Source: JAUZRW01 sp964549915
GTDB taxonomy: Bacteria; Chloroflexota; Anaerolineae; Aggregatilineales; Phototrophicaceae
Length of the DNA stretch: 64,000 bases
Assembly: GCA_964549915.1 (NCBI GenBank)
Contig: CAZJWX010000001.1
Location: 62,001 to 126,000 of the forward strand
Direction: 5' to 3'
The translations under genes were made by a program, and so were the position numbers. Of the stretch, positions 42,045 to 50,353 are shown one piece after another; the first letter of the stretch is position 1; each line of letters starts with the position of its first letter. A model generated the notes under the pieces. The model was not told the origin of the DNA. It saw nothing but the letters and a program-made list of their open reading frames with translations, and did not search any database.

Positions 42045-43100
42045 ATGTCGCACGTGATCGACACATATCTCGCGAAAATTGATCCCGAAGACCCCGATCC
42101 ATTGGCGATGTCCCTGGCCGCCCAGGTGATTCGCGATGGAGGGCTGGTGGCCTTTCCCACCGAGACGGTCTACGGATTGGGGGCGAATGCCCTGGATGAA
42201 CTGGCGGTGCAAGGGATTTTCCGGGCGAAGCAACGTCCGGCAGGCGATCCATTGATCGTCCATATTGACGAAATGGATGACCTGCAACAGGTTGCGGTGG
42301 AACTCCCAGCGGTGGCGGGGCAGCTCGCGGAGCGCTTCTGGCCTGGCCCGCTGACGCTGGTGCTGCGCAAACATCCGGACATCGCGCCCAATGTCACTGC
42401 CGGGCAGGAGACAGTCGCCGTGCGCATGCCCGCCCACCCCGTCGCACAAGAACTGATCCGCAAAGCCAATGTGCCGATTGCTGCGCCCAGCGCCAACCGC
42501 TTCAGCAGGCCCAGCGCGACTCGTCCGCTGCATGTGCTGCAAGACCTGATCGGGCGTGTGGATGTCATTCTCGACGGCGGTAGCACGCCAATCGGCGTCG
42601 AATCAACCATCGTGGATTTGACGGCCAGCGTGCCTACCCTGCTGCGTCCGGGTGGGGTGCCTCTGGAGACCCTGCGTGAAGTTCTGCCCTCGGTTGCCTT
42701 TCGTCCGCGCCGCGTCGGGGAAGATGGTATCGCCCCGGCACCGGGTACACTGATCAAGCATTATTCGCCGGATGCGGCGGTGTTGGTCTACTCCGGCGAC
42801 GATGACGCGGTGTACGCCGCTATGCAGGAGCGCATCGGGCAGATGAACGCTGCCGGAGAACACGCGGGGGTGCTGGCGCTTGACAGCGAACTGCCGCACT
42901 TCGCCGATTTGAAGGCGCAGATTGTTCTCTTGGGGGGGGATTTGACGGAAGCCGCCGCCAACCTTTTCAGTGGCATCCGCGAACTGGATGCAGCAGAAGT
43001 GGATGCGATTCTCGTTCGTGCGCCAGAGCAGAGTGGCCTGGGGCTGGCGCTCTATGATCGTCTACAGCGTGCTGCCGAAGGCCATATGATTGAGGTGTGA
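42045..43100 (+). CDS. Sua5/YrdC/YwlC threonylcarbamoyl-AMP synthase
   Basis: The 351 residues have the two-domain Sua5 form: a YrdC domain (about 15-210) and a C-terminal Sua5 domain (about 245-348) joined by a linker with PGTLIKHYSP. YrdC residues are visible: FPTETVYGLGA, FRAKQRPAGDPLIVH, APSANRFSRPSAT and ESTIVDL. It converts threonine, bicarbonate and ATP to threonylcarbamoyl-AMP for t6A37 of ANN-decoding tRNAs. The upstream hairpin is the only regulatory hint. It is monocistronic and convergent with the M16 pair. Confidence 0.93.
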   Translation: MSHVIDTYLAKIDPEDPDPLAMSLAAQVIRDGGLVAFPTETVYGLGANALDELAVQGIFRAKQRPAGDPLIVHIDEMDDLQQVAVELPAVAGQLAERFWPGPLTLVLRKHPDIAPNVTAGQETVAVRMPAHPVAQELIRKANVPIAAPSANRFSRPSATRPLHVLQDLIGRVDVILDGGSTPIGVESTIVDLTASVPTLLRPGGVPLETLREVLPSVAFRPRRVGEDGIAPAPGTLIKHYSPDAAVLVYSGDDDAVYAAMQERIGQMNAAGEHAGVLALDSELPHFADLKAQIVLLGGDLTEAAANLFSGIRELDAAEVDAILVRAPEQSGLGLALYDRLQRAAEGHMIEV

Positions 43101-43151
43101 CGATGACTCAGCACAGCACAAAGCCTGTACCCCGTGCATCCCTCCCCACTT

Positions 43152-43198
43152 CGTAGGCCGGAACCTGGTTTCCGCGAATGGCTGGGATGCGCCCTACG
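43152..43198. repeat. Interrupted inverted repeat between convergent genes
   Basis: CGTAGG (43152-43157) and CCTACG (43193-43198) flank a GC-rich interior. It resembles the GTAGGGGCG repeats elsewhere in the window but is shorter-armed. It may also act as a terminator for tsaC/Sua5. Confidence 0.35.
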
Positions 43199-43213
43199 CG
43201 GCATGTACCTGAG

Positions 43214-44497
43214 CTAATTTTCCGGTTCGGCGACGGCAATCACCAGGTTTTCGGGGCGCAGGTAGCGCTGCGCGGCGGCGAGGATGTCCTCGCGCGTGAT
43301 GCTGCGGATGGTCTGCGTGTAATTGACGAGATAGTCCAGCCCCAGGTTGTAGCGTTCCAGCGCTTCCAGGATATTGGCAATTCCGCCGTTGCTCTCCAGC
43401 CGCAGCGGCAGCCGGCCCGTGAAATAAGACTGGTTATCGTCCAGTTCTTCTTCGGTGACCAGAGCCGTTGTCAACCGCTCAATTTCAGCCTGTGCCTTCT
43501 CAATCGCGACTTCGACATTCTCTGGCGAAACCCCCGCCATCACCTGCCATGCACCCGGGCCTTCGCCCCCTTCGAGCCGGCTGTAGGCGTAGTAGGCCAG
43601 CCCCAGCTTCTCGCGGATGATATCTCCCACACGCCCCATCATGCCGAATTCGCCCAGGATGCTGTTCGCGAGGGAGGCCGCCAGGAAATCGTCCGCGTAG
43701 CGTGACGGCCCAACCGTGCCCAGGACGACATCCGCCTGACTCTTTCCGGCGATGGTCACCCGCTGGATGAGCGTCTGTTGCGGCAGATCAATCTGCGGCA
43801 GAGTCGGCACAATGGGCTGTGCAGGATTTTGCCAATCGTCCAGGGCTTCGCCGATTTGCGCGATCACTTCCTCTGCGTTCACCGCGCCGACAACCGTCAG
43901 GATCATGCCATCTGCACCATAATGCTGCGTATGGAACGCCTGCAAATCCGCCTGTGAGAGCGTGGGCAGCGTTTGCGGAGAGCCATAGGTCGCGTAGTGA
44001 TAGGGGTGATTTGCCGGGTAGAGCATCTCGTAGAAGAGCCGGATTGCCCGGTAGCGCGTGTCCTGCTCGGCGTAGTGCAGTTCTGTCAGGCGGCGCGTGA
44101 TTTCCTCTTCGATCTCCGCTTGCGGGAATACGGGGTTGCGCAGCACATCAGCCAGCATCTCGACCAGCACAGGCACATCTTCCGCAAGGGCACGCCCGCT
44201 GAAGTGTGCCCGGTACTGCCCCGCGTTGAAGTGCAATTCCGCGCCGATGTCTTCCAGCGCGCCGTAAATCTGGTCGAAGTCCCGCGTCTTCGTGCCACGC
44301 ATCAAGATGTCCGCCGTCAGCGAGGCGAGGCCGTTATGAGCCGGGTTTTCGTAGATGCTGCCCGCCCGCAGCGACCCTACCATCACGGCGGATTTCACGG
44401 CTGGATTCTCGTAGACCAGAATCGTCATTCCGTTGTCGAGCCGCTGCCGCACGATGTTGCTGGTGTTCGGCAGGGCGTATGTTGTCGTCGTCATCAT
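43214..44497 (-). CDS. M16 peptidase family, non-catalytic partner subunit
   Basis: The protein is 427 residues from ATG at 44497, whose ATGA overlaps the TGA of the upstream peptidase gene. It has the two M16 repeats, but the HxxEH zinc site is missing: the position reads NGLASLTADI. The second half carries the R/Y region (PSRYADDFLAASLANSILG, then REKLGLAYYAYS) that binds substrate in M16B heterodimers. This is the arrangement of mitochondrial-processing-peptidase-like two-subunit enzymes. It should form a heterodimer with the neighbour. Confidence 0.9.
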   Translation of the reverse strand: MMTTTTYALPNTSNIVRQRLDNGMTILVYENPAVKSAVMVGSLRAGSIYENPAHNGLASLTADILMRGTKTRDFDQIYGALEDIGAELHFNAGQYRAHFSGRALAEDVPVLVEMLADVLRNPVFPQAEIEEEITRRLTELHYAEQDTRYRAIRLFYEMLYPANHPYHYATYGSPQTLPTLSQADLQAFHTQHYGADGMILTVVGAVNAEEVIAQIGEALDDWQNPAQPIVPTLPQIDLPQQTLIQRVTIAGKSQADVVLGTVGPSRYADDFLAASLANSILGEFGMMGRVGDIIREKLGLAYYAYSRLEGGEGPGAWQVMAGVSPENVEVAIEKAQAEIERLTTALVTEEELDDNQSYFTGRLPLRLESNGGIANILEALERYNLGLDYLVNYTQTIRSITREDILAAAQRYLRPENLVIAVAEPEN

Positions 44498-45759
44498 TGG
44501 CTTCCCTCTGCGTCGGTGGGTACGAGCCAACCGACCGTTCGTTGACGCGGCTGTAGATAGCGGCGGGCGGCTTCCAGGATGTCGTCAACCGTCACCGCGT
44601 TCAGCCGTTCCAGATAGTTGTCGTACCAGGAATCATCCCCCAGCATCACGCTCTGCGCCAGCCAATACCCCTGGTTGGTCACGCTCTCGGTGCTGTAGGC
44701 GAAGGATGCGCGTGCCTGCTTTTTGGCTCGCTGCAATTCGCGCTCGTGGATGCCGTTCTCCTGCACGTTGGCGATCTCCGCCAGCAGAGCGTCTTCGGCC
44801 TCTGCCAACGATACGCCGTTGTTGAGCGTGACACTGATGTTGTACAGATAAGGATCGATTGTCTCGGACAGGCCGCCGTCGATGTCGGCTGCGATGCCCG
44901 TCTTGACCAGCGCTTTGTAGAGGCGGCTGGTCTTGTGGTCAACGCTGCCGCCAGGGCCAGTCAGGATGCTGTCCAGCAGGTCGAGCTTGAACCAGTCTTC
45001 GTGGTTGGCGTCGGGCACGCGATGCGCGATGCTCAAGAAGCTGGTCATGCCCGGACGCTCGACCGTGACGCGGCGTTCGCCCTGTTGCATCGGTTCCGGT
45101 CGCACGAAGGTCTCCGGTGCCGGAGCCTCCGGTGCATCCCCGAATACGGTTGCGATTTGCGCCAGCATCTCGTCGCTGTCGAAATCGCCCACGCAGACAA
45201 TCGTTGCGTTGGCGGGGGCATAATGCTGCTGATAGTGCGCGTAGAGTTCATCGCGCGTCATGCGTTCCAGGTCGGCCATATCGCCGATGATGGTGTGGTG
45301 ATAGCCGTGTACCCGGAAGGCGGCGGCGCGAATCTCTTCGTTGAGCCAGAAAACCGGGTCATTTTCGCTGCCCTGCCGTTCGCTGATGATGACGGTGCGT
45401 TCGGCCTCCGTTTCGTTCGGGTCGAAGAGCGCGTTGGTCATGCGGTCGCGTTCCGCTTCCAGGATCAGGCGGATGCGCTCTGCGGGGAGAGTCGCGTAGT
45501 ACATCGTGTAGTCCATGCTGGTGAAGGCATTCCACTGCCCCCCTGCACGATCCACTTCCCGATCCAGCATGCCAGCGGGAAAGCGTTCCGTGCCTTTGAA
45601 CATCATGTGTTCGACCCAATGGGAGATTCCGGTTTGTCCGGTGCGTTCGTTGCGGCTACCGATGCGGTAGGCCAGCCAGAAGCTGATGACCGGGGCGCTG
45701 TGGACTTCGCGCAGGATGACACGCAGGCCGTTATCCAGCCGCGCAATTTGATCGCTCAC
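44494..45759 (-). CDS. M16 zinc peptidase, catalytic subunit
   Basis: The 421-residue protein has the inverted zinc motif HWVEH (H47, E50, H51). A downstream Glu in VIISERQG (E127) is the probable third ligand. The rest shows the M16B two-lobe pattern. No signal peptide is present, so it acts in the cytoplasm on short peptides or presequence-like substrates. It overlaps its inactive partner by four bases. The upstream 313-base region holds no gene. Confidence 0.92.
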   Translation of the reverse strand: MSDQIARLDNGLRVILREVHSAPVISFWLAYRIGSRNERTGQTGISHWVEHMMFKGTERFPAGMLDREVDRAGGQWNAFTSMDYTMYYATLPAERIRLILEAERDRMTNALFDPNETEAERTVIISERQGSENDPVFWLNEEIRAAAFRVHGYHHTIIGDMADLERMTRDELYAHYQQHYAPANATIVCVGDFDSDEMLAQIATVFGDAPEAPAPETFVRPEPMQQGERRVTVERPGMTSFLSIAHRVPDANHEDWFKLDLLDSILTGPGGSVDHKTSRLYKALVKTGIAADIDGGLSETIDPYLYNISVTLNNGVSLAEAEDALLAEIANVQENGIHERELQRAKKQARASFAYSTESVTNQGYWLAQSVMLGDDSWYDNYLERLNAVTVDDILEAARRYLQPRQRTVGWLVPTDAEGSQ

Positions 45760-46072
45760 AATACCAATACCTTTACAACCTGTAATGCTGCTTGTTGTCT
45801 GGTGTATGCTGCTATATAGATATTCGGATAGTGTACCATACTGGACGAGGCAGTTCTCTCCCTTCTTACGATAAATTGTGGTGCGCCAGATGTTCGCAGA
45901 GGATGGCTGCGGCGTGCCTCCACAGAAACCCGGTTGCCCGCCCCCTCACCCTGTACAGAACTTTTGTTCCGTTGCACCCTTGTGCGAGCAGCACATCACA
46001 GGATTAGAACCTGTGCTCACGCAACCTGTGCCTGCGATCCTCGTACAATAGAGAAAAGCGATCGCACATCTC
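45760..46072. other. 313-base divergent intergenic region
   Basis: I see no gene. It separates the M16 operon (minus) from the lytic transglycosylase (plus). The right part has a CACAGG/CCTGTG palindrome, a second AACCTGTGC copy and a TACAAT hexamer. The left part (45790-45850) is AT-rich and probably holds the M16 promoter. Confidence 0.5.
45997..46049 (+). promoter_or_regulatory. Inverted/direct repeat plus -10 upstream of the lytic transglycosylase
   Basis: CACAGG (45997-46002) and CCTGTG (46010-46015) form an inverted repeat. AACCTGTGC repeats at 46008-46016 and 46023-46031, 15 bases apart, upstream of TACAAT (46044-46049). An activator or repressor could bind the repeats. No good -35 is seen, which fits activator dependence. 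Confidence 0.35.
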
Positions 46073-46720
46073 ATGAAGACCATGCGCCGAATCCTGCGAC
46101 TCTTACGACTTTTGCCGCGCTTCTGGGCAGTTTTGCTGCTCTTGTTGTTTTGCTTGCCATTGCTCTTGAACGCCGGACTGCGTTTCCTGAGTGGGAGTAT
46201 CAGTTGGCCTGCTCCCAGCGGCGTCATTGCGCCGTTATTCACACCGCAAGTGCAGTACTGGAACCATGACCTCGTGCAATGGGGCGCGAGCTATGGACTT
46301 GATCCCAACTTGCTGGCGACCATCATGCAGATTGAGTCCTGTGGACATCCCACCGTCATCAGCCCGGCAGGGGCACAGGGGCTATTCCAGGTGATGCCGT
46401 TTCACTTTGACCCTGGCGAGGATATGCTTGCGCCCGAAGTCAATGTACTGCGCAGTGCGCTTTTCATCCATGAGTGCCAGCAGTACGCCGAAGGGGATGC
46501 TGGCCTGGTGCTGGCCTGTTACAACGGTGGCCCCAGCGTGACCTGGCGCAACTTCGACACCTGGCCTGCTGAGACGCAGCGCTATCACACCTGGGGAACG
46601 GCGATTTACCGCGACGCAGTGCGAAACGCCGCCCACAGCCCCGCGCTGGATGATTGGCTGCGATCGGGTGGAGTCCACCTCTGTGACCGGGCATCCGCAG
46701 CCTTGCGTCAGCGCCGCTAA
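46073..46720 (+). CDS. Lytic transglycosylase (SLT domain)
   Basis: The 215-residue protein has an arginine-rich N-terminus and a membrane helix (about 18-35), then an SLT goose-type lysozyme fold. The catalytic Glu is E88 in MQIESCG. PAGAQGLFQVMPFH and LACYNGGPSVTW are the other conserved motifs. It cleaves peptidoglycan between MurNAc and GlcNAc to form 1,6-anhydro ends, anchored outside the membrane. Short C-terminal tail with one Cys. A second ATG is three codons in. Confidence 0.9.
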   Translation: MKTMRRILRLLRLLPRFWAVLLLLLFCLPLLLNAGLRFLSGSISWPAPSGVIAPLFTPQVQYWNHDLVQWGASYGLDPNLLATIMQIESCGHPTVISPAGAQGLFQVMPFHFDPGEDMLAPEVNVLRSALFIHECQQYAEGDAGLVLACYNGGPSVTWRNFDTWPAETQRYHTWGTAIYRDAVRNAAHSPALDDWLRSGGVHLCDRASAALRQRR

Positions 46721-46837
46721 TAGGCTTATGAATGCTCCATGATGGTTGCGTGCAGCCTGTTGCCAGTGCTGCAACGCCCATGATAATATCCAGCCTATAG
46801 AACGAGTACCAAAAGGCTATGCCGAAGGGGTCAATTC

Positions 46838-47206
46838 ATGGCGTATATCCTCATCGTAGACGATGATCCTGTGCTCTGCCGCATGTTCGCCCGCCGCCTA
46901 CAGCACGCTGGCTACGCAATCCGTACCGCGCACAACGGGGTCGAAGCGCTGGAAGCCATCCAGCAAGAGATTCCCGCCCTCGTAATCCTCGATGTCTACA
47001 TGCCGGAGATGAGTGGCACGGAACTGTTGCAGCAACTGCGCCAGGACGAAGCCACCCGCGACATCAACGTCGTTCTCATCAGCGCAGCCTCGCTGACGGA
47101 AGCCGATGAGACCTACCGCGCCCTCGCCAATGAATTCCTCACCAAGCCGGTTTCCACCCGCGAATTGTTGGATACTGCGTCCAAATACCTCATTCAGGAG
47201 ATCTGA
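46838..47206 (+). CDS. Stand-alone response regulator receiver domain
   Basis: The 122 residues are a complete CheY-like receiver. D8-D9 in LIVDDDP form the acidic pocket, D52 in VILDVYMPEM is the phospho-acceptor, and K104 in FLTKPVS is the switch lysine. No output domain or adjacent kinase is present. Its last 13 bases overlap the convergent gene. Confidence 0.92.
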   Translation: MAYILIVDDDPVLCRMFARRLQHAGYAIRTAHNGVEALEAIQQEIPALVILDVYMPEMSGTELLQQLRQDEATRDINVVLISAASLTEADETYRALANEFLTKPVSTRELLDTASKYLIQEI

Positions 47207-47598
47207 TCCCGCTCTTCCGCGAGAGCCGCCTCCAGGTCTTCGTCGGTGATTTCGCCGCGTGCGATCCGCTGGCGCAGCCGCACGAGTTCATCGTCACTCA
47301 GGTTGCGTAGCGCGGCGCTGATGCGGTCAGCTTTGCGCTTTTCTGTGCGGGTTTCGTCGAAGGTCATCTGCTCGCCCCAGTCGTGCCAGCTCACCTTGCT
47401 GCTGCCGCGCATATTGCCCCAATTCCAGACGAATCCCGTCGAAGCTACCGCCGCCCCCAGCAACAGGAAGACGACCATCACAATGCCATCACCCAGGGCA
47501 TCCGCCATGAAGATGCCCGTCAGCGCGAAGCCCCCGACCACCATCGTCCAGATAACGATCGTGGCAATTGCCCGCCAGAATGCCTCGATTCCCGTCAT
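47194..47598 (-). CDS. Two-helix membrane protein, unknown function
   Basis: The 134-residue protein has two membrane helices (about 10-30 and 37-57), then a soluble tail with a helical hairpin (ISAALRNLSDDELVRLRQRIARGEITDEDLEAAL). That tail resembles the short SHOCT-like C-terminal motif found in many bacterial membrane proteins, but the match is loose. Convergent and slightly overlapping with the receiver gene. Confidence 0.65.
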   Translation of the reverse strand: MTGIEAFWRAIATIVIWTMVVGGFALTGIFMADALGDGIVMVVFLLLGAAVASTGFVWNWGNMRGSSKVSWHDWGEQMTFDETRTEKRKADRISAALRNLSDDELVRLRQRIARGEITDEDLEAALAEERDQIS

Positions 47599-47714
47599 GG
47601 CTCTTCTCCTCTCATCTGAACTGCGCTCTTCCGCAGATTCCTCCGTGTTTTGCGCCGGATGTATGGCTTTGCATACAGATCATGATGGCGCACGTCAGCA
47701 ATTTGGACGCTAAG

Positions 47715-47743
47715 TTGACAGTTGGTTGGAATGTTACTAAACT
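47715..47743 (+). promoter_or_regulatory. Promoter of the FHA gene
   Basis: Consensus TTGACA (47715-47720), 17 bases, TAAACT (47738-47743), then a 75-base leader to the ATG with AGGAGAGG before it. This is one of the best promoter matches in the window. Confidence 0.7.
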
Positions 47744-47817
47744 ACCCGTGTTATTCGCTACCGCACAGCTAACGATCTTAGCATCGCGCCTACGACTTAG
47801 GAGAGGATCGAAACAAA

Positions 47818-48639
47818 ATGCAGGCTAATGATGGTTACCGCCTGATTGTGCGTCGAGGGCCGCAACCCAACCAGGTCTACGAATTGACCGGAGAAGTCTC
47901 GAACGTTGGGCGCGATATTACCAATAACATCGTCATCAATGATCGGGAGGTGAGCCGCCATCACCTGCGCTTGATGCGCGGGTCGGAAGGCTACACTGTA
48001 GAAGATCTGGGCAGCACTAACGGCACCTTCGTCAATGGCAAGCGTGTCACCGGCGCGACTCCGCTGAAGAACGGCGATATGCTCGGCCTGGGCGAGACCG
48101 TGACCTTGCTCTTCGAAGCGGGGCGTCCGGGAACCGTTGCGCCTTCCGCGCAGCAGCCCTATGAGCAGGCTCCGCCGCCGCAGCAACCACAACAGCAACC
48201 CCAGCCGGAAGAACGGTATCGCCCGCCCGAACAGGCGGAGAATCCGTATGCGCCGCCACAGCCCGAACCGTACCAACAGCCGCAGCAAGGCTATCAACAG
48301 CCGCAAGAGGCCTACGCACCGCAGCCCTATGCGCAGCAAGCGCCGGAGCAACCGTATGGCGAGCAGCAGCCACAATATGACTACAATAATCCCGCTGTTG
48401 CGCCCGCGTACGGCCCGCCCCCGCCCGGATACGATTATGATCCATATGCGATGCGCGAGGAAGAGGGCGGCGGCCTGACTCAATGGCTGCTGATTGGCTG
48501 CCTGGGTTTGCTGCTGGTCTGCTGCTGCGCGACGGTCATCGCAGCAGTTGCGGTCGACTCGCTGTGCCTCTACGATAGCATTCCGGGGTTGGTCGAAATC
48601 CTCAATGCCGTCGGCATCCAGGTGCAGTGCCTACCCTGA
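47818..48639 (+). CDS. FHA-domain protein with Pro/Gln/Tyr-rich linker and C-terminal membrane helix
   Basis: The 273-residue protein starts with an FHA domain (about 8-98): VGRDITNNIVINDREVSRHHLRLMR and LGSTNGTFVNGKRV contain the phosphothreonine-binding residues. Residues 105-215 are low-complexity Pro, Gln and Tyr. A Cys-rich hydrophobic segment (about 218-250; LLIGCLGLLLVCCCATVIAAVAV) is probably a membrane helix. It would read phosphothreonine marks made by Hanks-type kinases at the membrane; no kinase gene is in the window. Confidence 0.84.
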   Translation: MQANDGYRLIVRRGPQPNQVYELTGEVSNVGRDITNNIVINDREVSRHHLRLMRGSEGYTVEDLGSTNGTFVNGKRVTGATPLKNGDMLGLGETVTLLFEAGRPGTVAPSAQQPYEQAPPPQQPQQQPQPEERYRPPEQAENPYAPPQPEPYQQPQQGYQQPQEAYAPQPYAQQAPEQPYGEQQPQYDYNNPAVAPAYGPPPPGYDYDPYAMREEEGGGLTQWLLIGCLGLLLVCCCATVIAAVAVDSLCLYDSIPGLVEILNAVGIQVQCLP

Positions 48640-48670
48640 AACGCTGGGTCGCCCCAACCGAAAACAGGAA

Positions 48671-48697
48671 GGCGCGAGATCTCCCTCGCGCCTTTTT
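48671..48697. terminator. Intrinsic terminator, usable on both strands
   Basis: GGCGCGAG (48671-48678) pairs with CTCGCGCC (48685-48692), then TTTTT on the plus strand. On the minus strand the same stem is followed by TTCCTGTTTTC. It lies between the FHA gene stop and the aminotransferase stop, so it serves both. Confidence 0.85.
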
Positions 48698-48720
48698 GAT
48701 TCGATGACGATGCGTGCAGA

Positions 48721-50037
48721 TCAGAGCAGCGAATTGGCACCTTCAAAGAAGCGCTGCACGGCAGCCCTGGTGCGTTCGGCGGGCAGGGCATAAGAGAAGC
48801 GCACCCAATTCGCGCCTGCCTGCGAGAAATAAGCCCCTGGCACCACGGCGATACCATGCTCCTCAGCGAGATAGCTGCCCAATCCCGCTGTATCCGCATA
48901 TCCACCTGCTTGCACATAGCGCGTCATATCGATGAAAGCGTAATAGCCGTCGCCCATGATGAAGCGTACACCAGCGTCTTCCAGCGCAGCACGCAGCACC
49001 TTGCGGCTCTCCCCCGTCGGCACACTCACGGCTTTTGCCGCCTCGGCGAAGCCCTTCTCGTAGGCGGCGATGGCAACGGCCTGCGCATAGAACGCGGGGA
49101 TCACGGCATGGGATGCCTGGCTGTTGATGAATTTGATGACATCGCTCCCGGCGACCAGATGTGCGCTGCGGATGTTGGACGCACCCAGGCTCTTGGTCAG
49201 GCCATCCAGGAACATCAGGCGTTCGCGGTCTTCCGGGGAGAAGGCTTCCAGTACCTGATTGATGTCGTTGGGCTGGCCTTCCGTGACGTAGTGATAAATC
49301 CAATCGAAGAGTACGAAGGGAAAGCCCGCTTCCAGGGCTGTCTTCGCCAGTTCAATCTGCTCCGAGACCGGAATCGTGCGTCCGGTGGGGTTATCCGGCG
49401 AGGTGATCACCAGTCCGGCGACCTTGCGCCCGTCGCGCTCGGCGAAGGCCACACACTCGCGAATGCCTTCCGGGGTGTAGCGCCAGCCCTCGTCCGGATG
49501 CCCCGGGGCGCGGAGCACATTCAGCCCCACGCTGTATGGCCCCCAGTTGTAGCTGATCCAGGGAACACGGGAGACCACCAGCAAATCCCCTTTGCGCCCG
49601 CTGCCGAGCGAGATCATGGCTTGGTATGCCTTCACCAGTGCGTCACGTCCGCCCTGCGCGAAGATGATGTTGCCGGGTCCCCAGCCGCTCGCAGGGGAGA
49701 ATTGCCAGTACTTTTCCGCCGCCACGTTGCGGAAGAGATCCGTCCCGTAGGGCTTGTCGTAGCCCGTACCATGATCAATTTGTAGTTCGAGGGCGCGTTC
49801 CAGGAATTCGCGCGGCACACCCGGCAGGCTCGCGCCACCGTCGCCCTGGGACGCATCGTAGACGGCGGCATCAGCGCCCATCTTCTCCTTGTACTTCGCC
49901 AACGCCTGCTTGATCGTGAACATGCGCGAAGGCGGGATCGCCAACTGGTGTGCCGGATAATCGTTCACCGGAACCCGATTCTGCGCCGGGACGGCGTATT
50001 CCGGCGTATCCAAACTGACTGTCGGTTGCTGTGCCAC
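48721..50037 (-). CDS. PLP-dependent class I/II aminotransferase
   Basis: The protein is 438 residues from GTG at 50037, with AGGAGG six bases upstream; the longer frame would run into the terminator T-tract. PLP-site residues are visible: TSPDNPTGR (Asn216), the FVLFDWIYHY Asp245 that hydrogen-bonds the pyridine nitrogen, and K282 in LDGLTKSLGASNIRSAHLV as Schiff-base lysine. The overall size fits fold-type I aspartate/aromatic aminotransferases, but the substrate is not identifiable. A leader with a run of threonine codons and a terminator precede it, suggesting control by threonyl-tRNA supply. Confidence 0.88.
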   Translation of the reverse strand: MAQQPTVSLDTPEYAVPAQNRVPVNDYPAHQLAIPPSRMFTIKQALAKYKEKMGADAAVYDASQGDGGASLPGVPREFLERALELQIDHGTGYDKPYGTDLFRNVAAEKYWQFSPASGWGPGNIIFAQGGRDALVKAYQAMISLGSGRKGDLLVVSRVPWISYNWGPYSVGLNVLRAPGHPDEGWRYTPEGIRECVAFAERDGRKVAGLVITSPDNPTGRTIPVSEQIELAKTALEAGFPFVLFDWIYHYVTEGQPNDINQVLEAFSPEDRERLMFLDGLTKSLGASNIRSAHLVAGSDVIKFINSQASHAVIPAFYAQAVAIAAYEKGFAEAAKAVSVPTGESRKVLRAALEDAGVRFIMGDGYYAFIDMTRYVQAGGYADTAGLGSYLAEEHGIAVVPGAYFSQAGANWVRFSYALPAERTRAAVQRFFEGANSLL

Positions 50038-50056
50038 GAGTTTCCTCCTGCTCCCT

Positions 50057-50084
50057 AAAAACAAAAAACCCCTTTTCGGGGCCG
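50057..50084 (-). terminator. Attenuator terminator just upstream of the aminotransferase
   Basis: On the minus strand CCCC (50078-50081) and GGGG (50069-50072) close a GAAAA loop. GG:TT wobble and AAA:TTT pairs lengthen the stem, then TTTTTTGTTTTT. It ends about 20 bases before the aminotransferase GTG. No minus-strand gene lies upstream, so it can only regulate this gene. Confidence 0.75.
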
Positions 50085-50103
50085 TTTCGCTGCGCAGACG
50101 TGA

Positions 50104-50161
50104 CCAGACACCCCAAGCTCAAGAACTTCGGTTGGTATCGGTCGTAGTGGTGGTGTTCTGG
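50104..50161 (-). promoter_or_regulatory. Alternative pairing segments of the threonine attenuator
   Basis: On the minus strand CCAGAACACC (50152-50161, within the leader codons) pairs with GGTGTCTGG (50104-50112) with one bulged A. GGGG (50111-50114) instead can pair with CCCC of the terminator. The first pairing leaves the terminator free; the second blocks it. Mutually exclusive segments like these are the hallmark of leader-peptide attenuation. Confidence 0.65.
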
Positions 50162-50169
50162 GAACGCAT
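50119..50169 (-). CDS. Threonine leader peptide (attenuator)
   Basis: The 16-codon frame MRSQNTTTTTDTNRSS has five consecutive Thr codons (ACC ACC ACT ACG ACC) and a sixth after Asp. It starts about 30 bases after the predicted transcription start and stops 37 bases before the terminator stem. Its 5' part overlaps the first pairing segment. A ribosome stalled at the Thr codons would cover that segment and let the antiterminator form; a ribosome reaching the stop would mask the second segment and allow termination. The ribosome-binding site is weak. Confidence 0.7.
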   Translation of the reverse strand: MRSQNTTTTTDTNRSS

Positions 50170-50205
50170 GGGTTCTGTCCGCGTTGGTATGACTGTACGA
50201 GGCGG

Positions 50206-50234
50206 ATTGTGACACGTTCGGTGATTGCTGTCAA
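50206..50234 (-). promoter_or_regulatory. Promoter of the attenuator-aminotransferase unit
   Basis: On the minus strand, consensus TTGACA (50229-50234), exactly 17 bases, then CACAAT (50206-50211), matching the -10 at four of six positions. Predicted start is near 50199, 30 bases before the leader ATG. Confidence 0.6.
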
Positions 50235-50301
50235 CTTGGCAGGGCTGACGGAATATTCGCACGATCCCTTGTGCAACCTGCTAAATCATTCGTCGCTGCG
50301 G

Positions 50302-50307
50302 TATACT
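50302..50307 (+). promoter_or_regulatory. -10-like TATACT upstream of the crotonase
   Basis: TATACT followed by CG lies 46 bases before the ATG at 50354. No convincing -35 at 16-18 bases. Confidence 0.35.
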
Positions 50308-50353
50308 CGCCCCTGGTCATTTCAGGAATCGAGCAGGAATGGAGTTTTTGCTG

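Noticed and set aside
50038..50199. T-box riboswitch as an explanation for the leader upstream of the aminotransferase.
   Set aside because: No T-box antiterminator consensus (TGGNACCGCG) or stem I features are present, whereas a Thr-rich leader peptide is.
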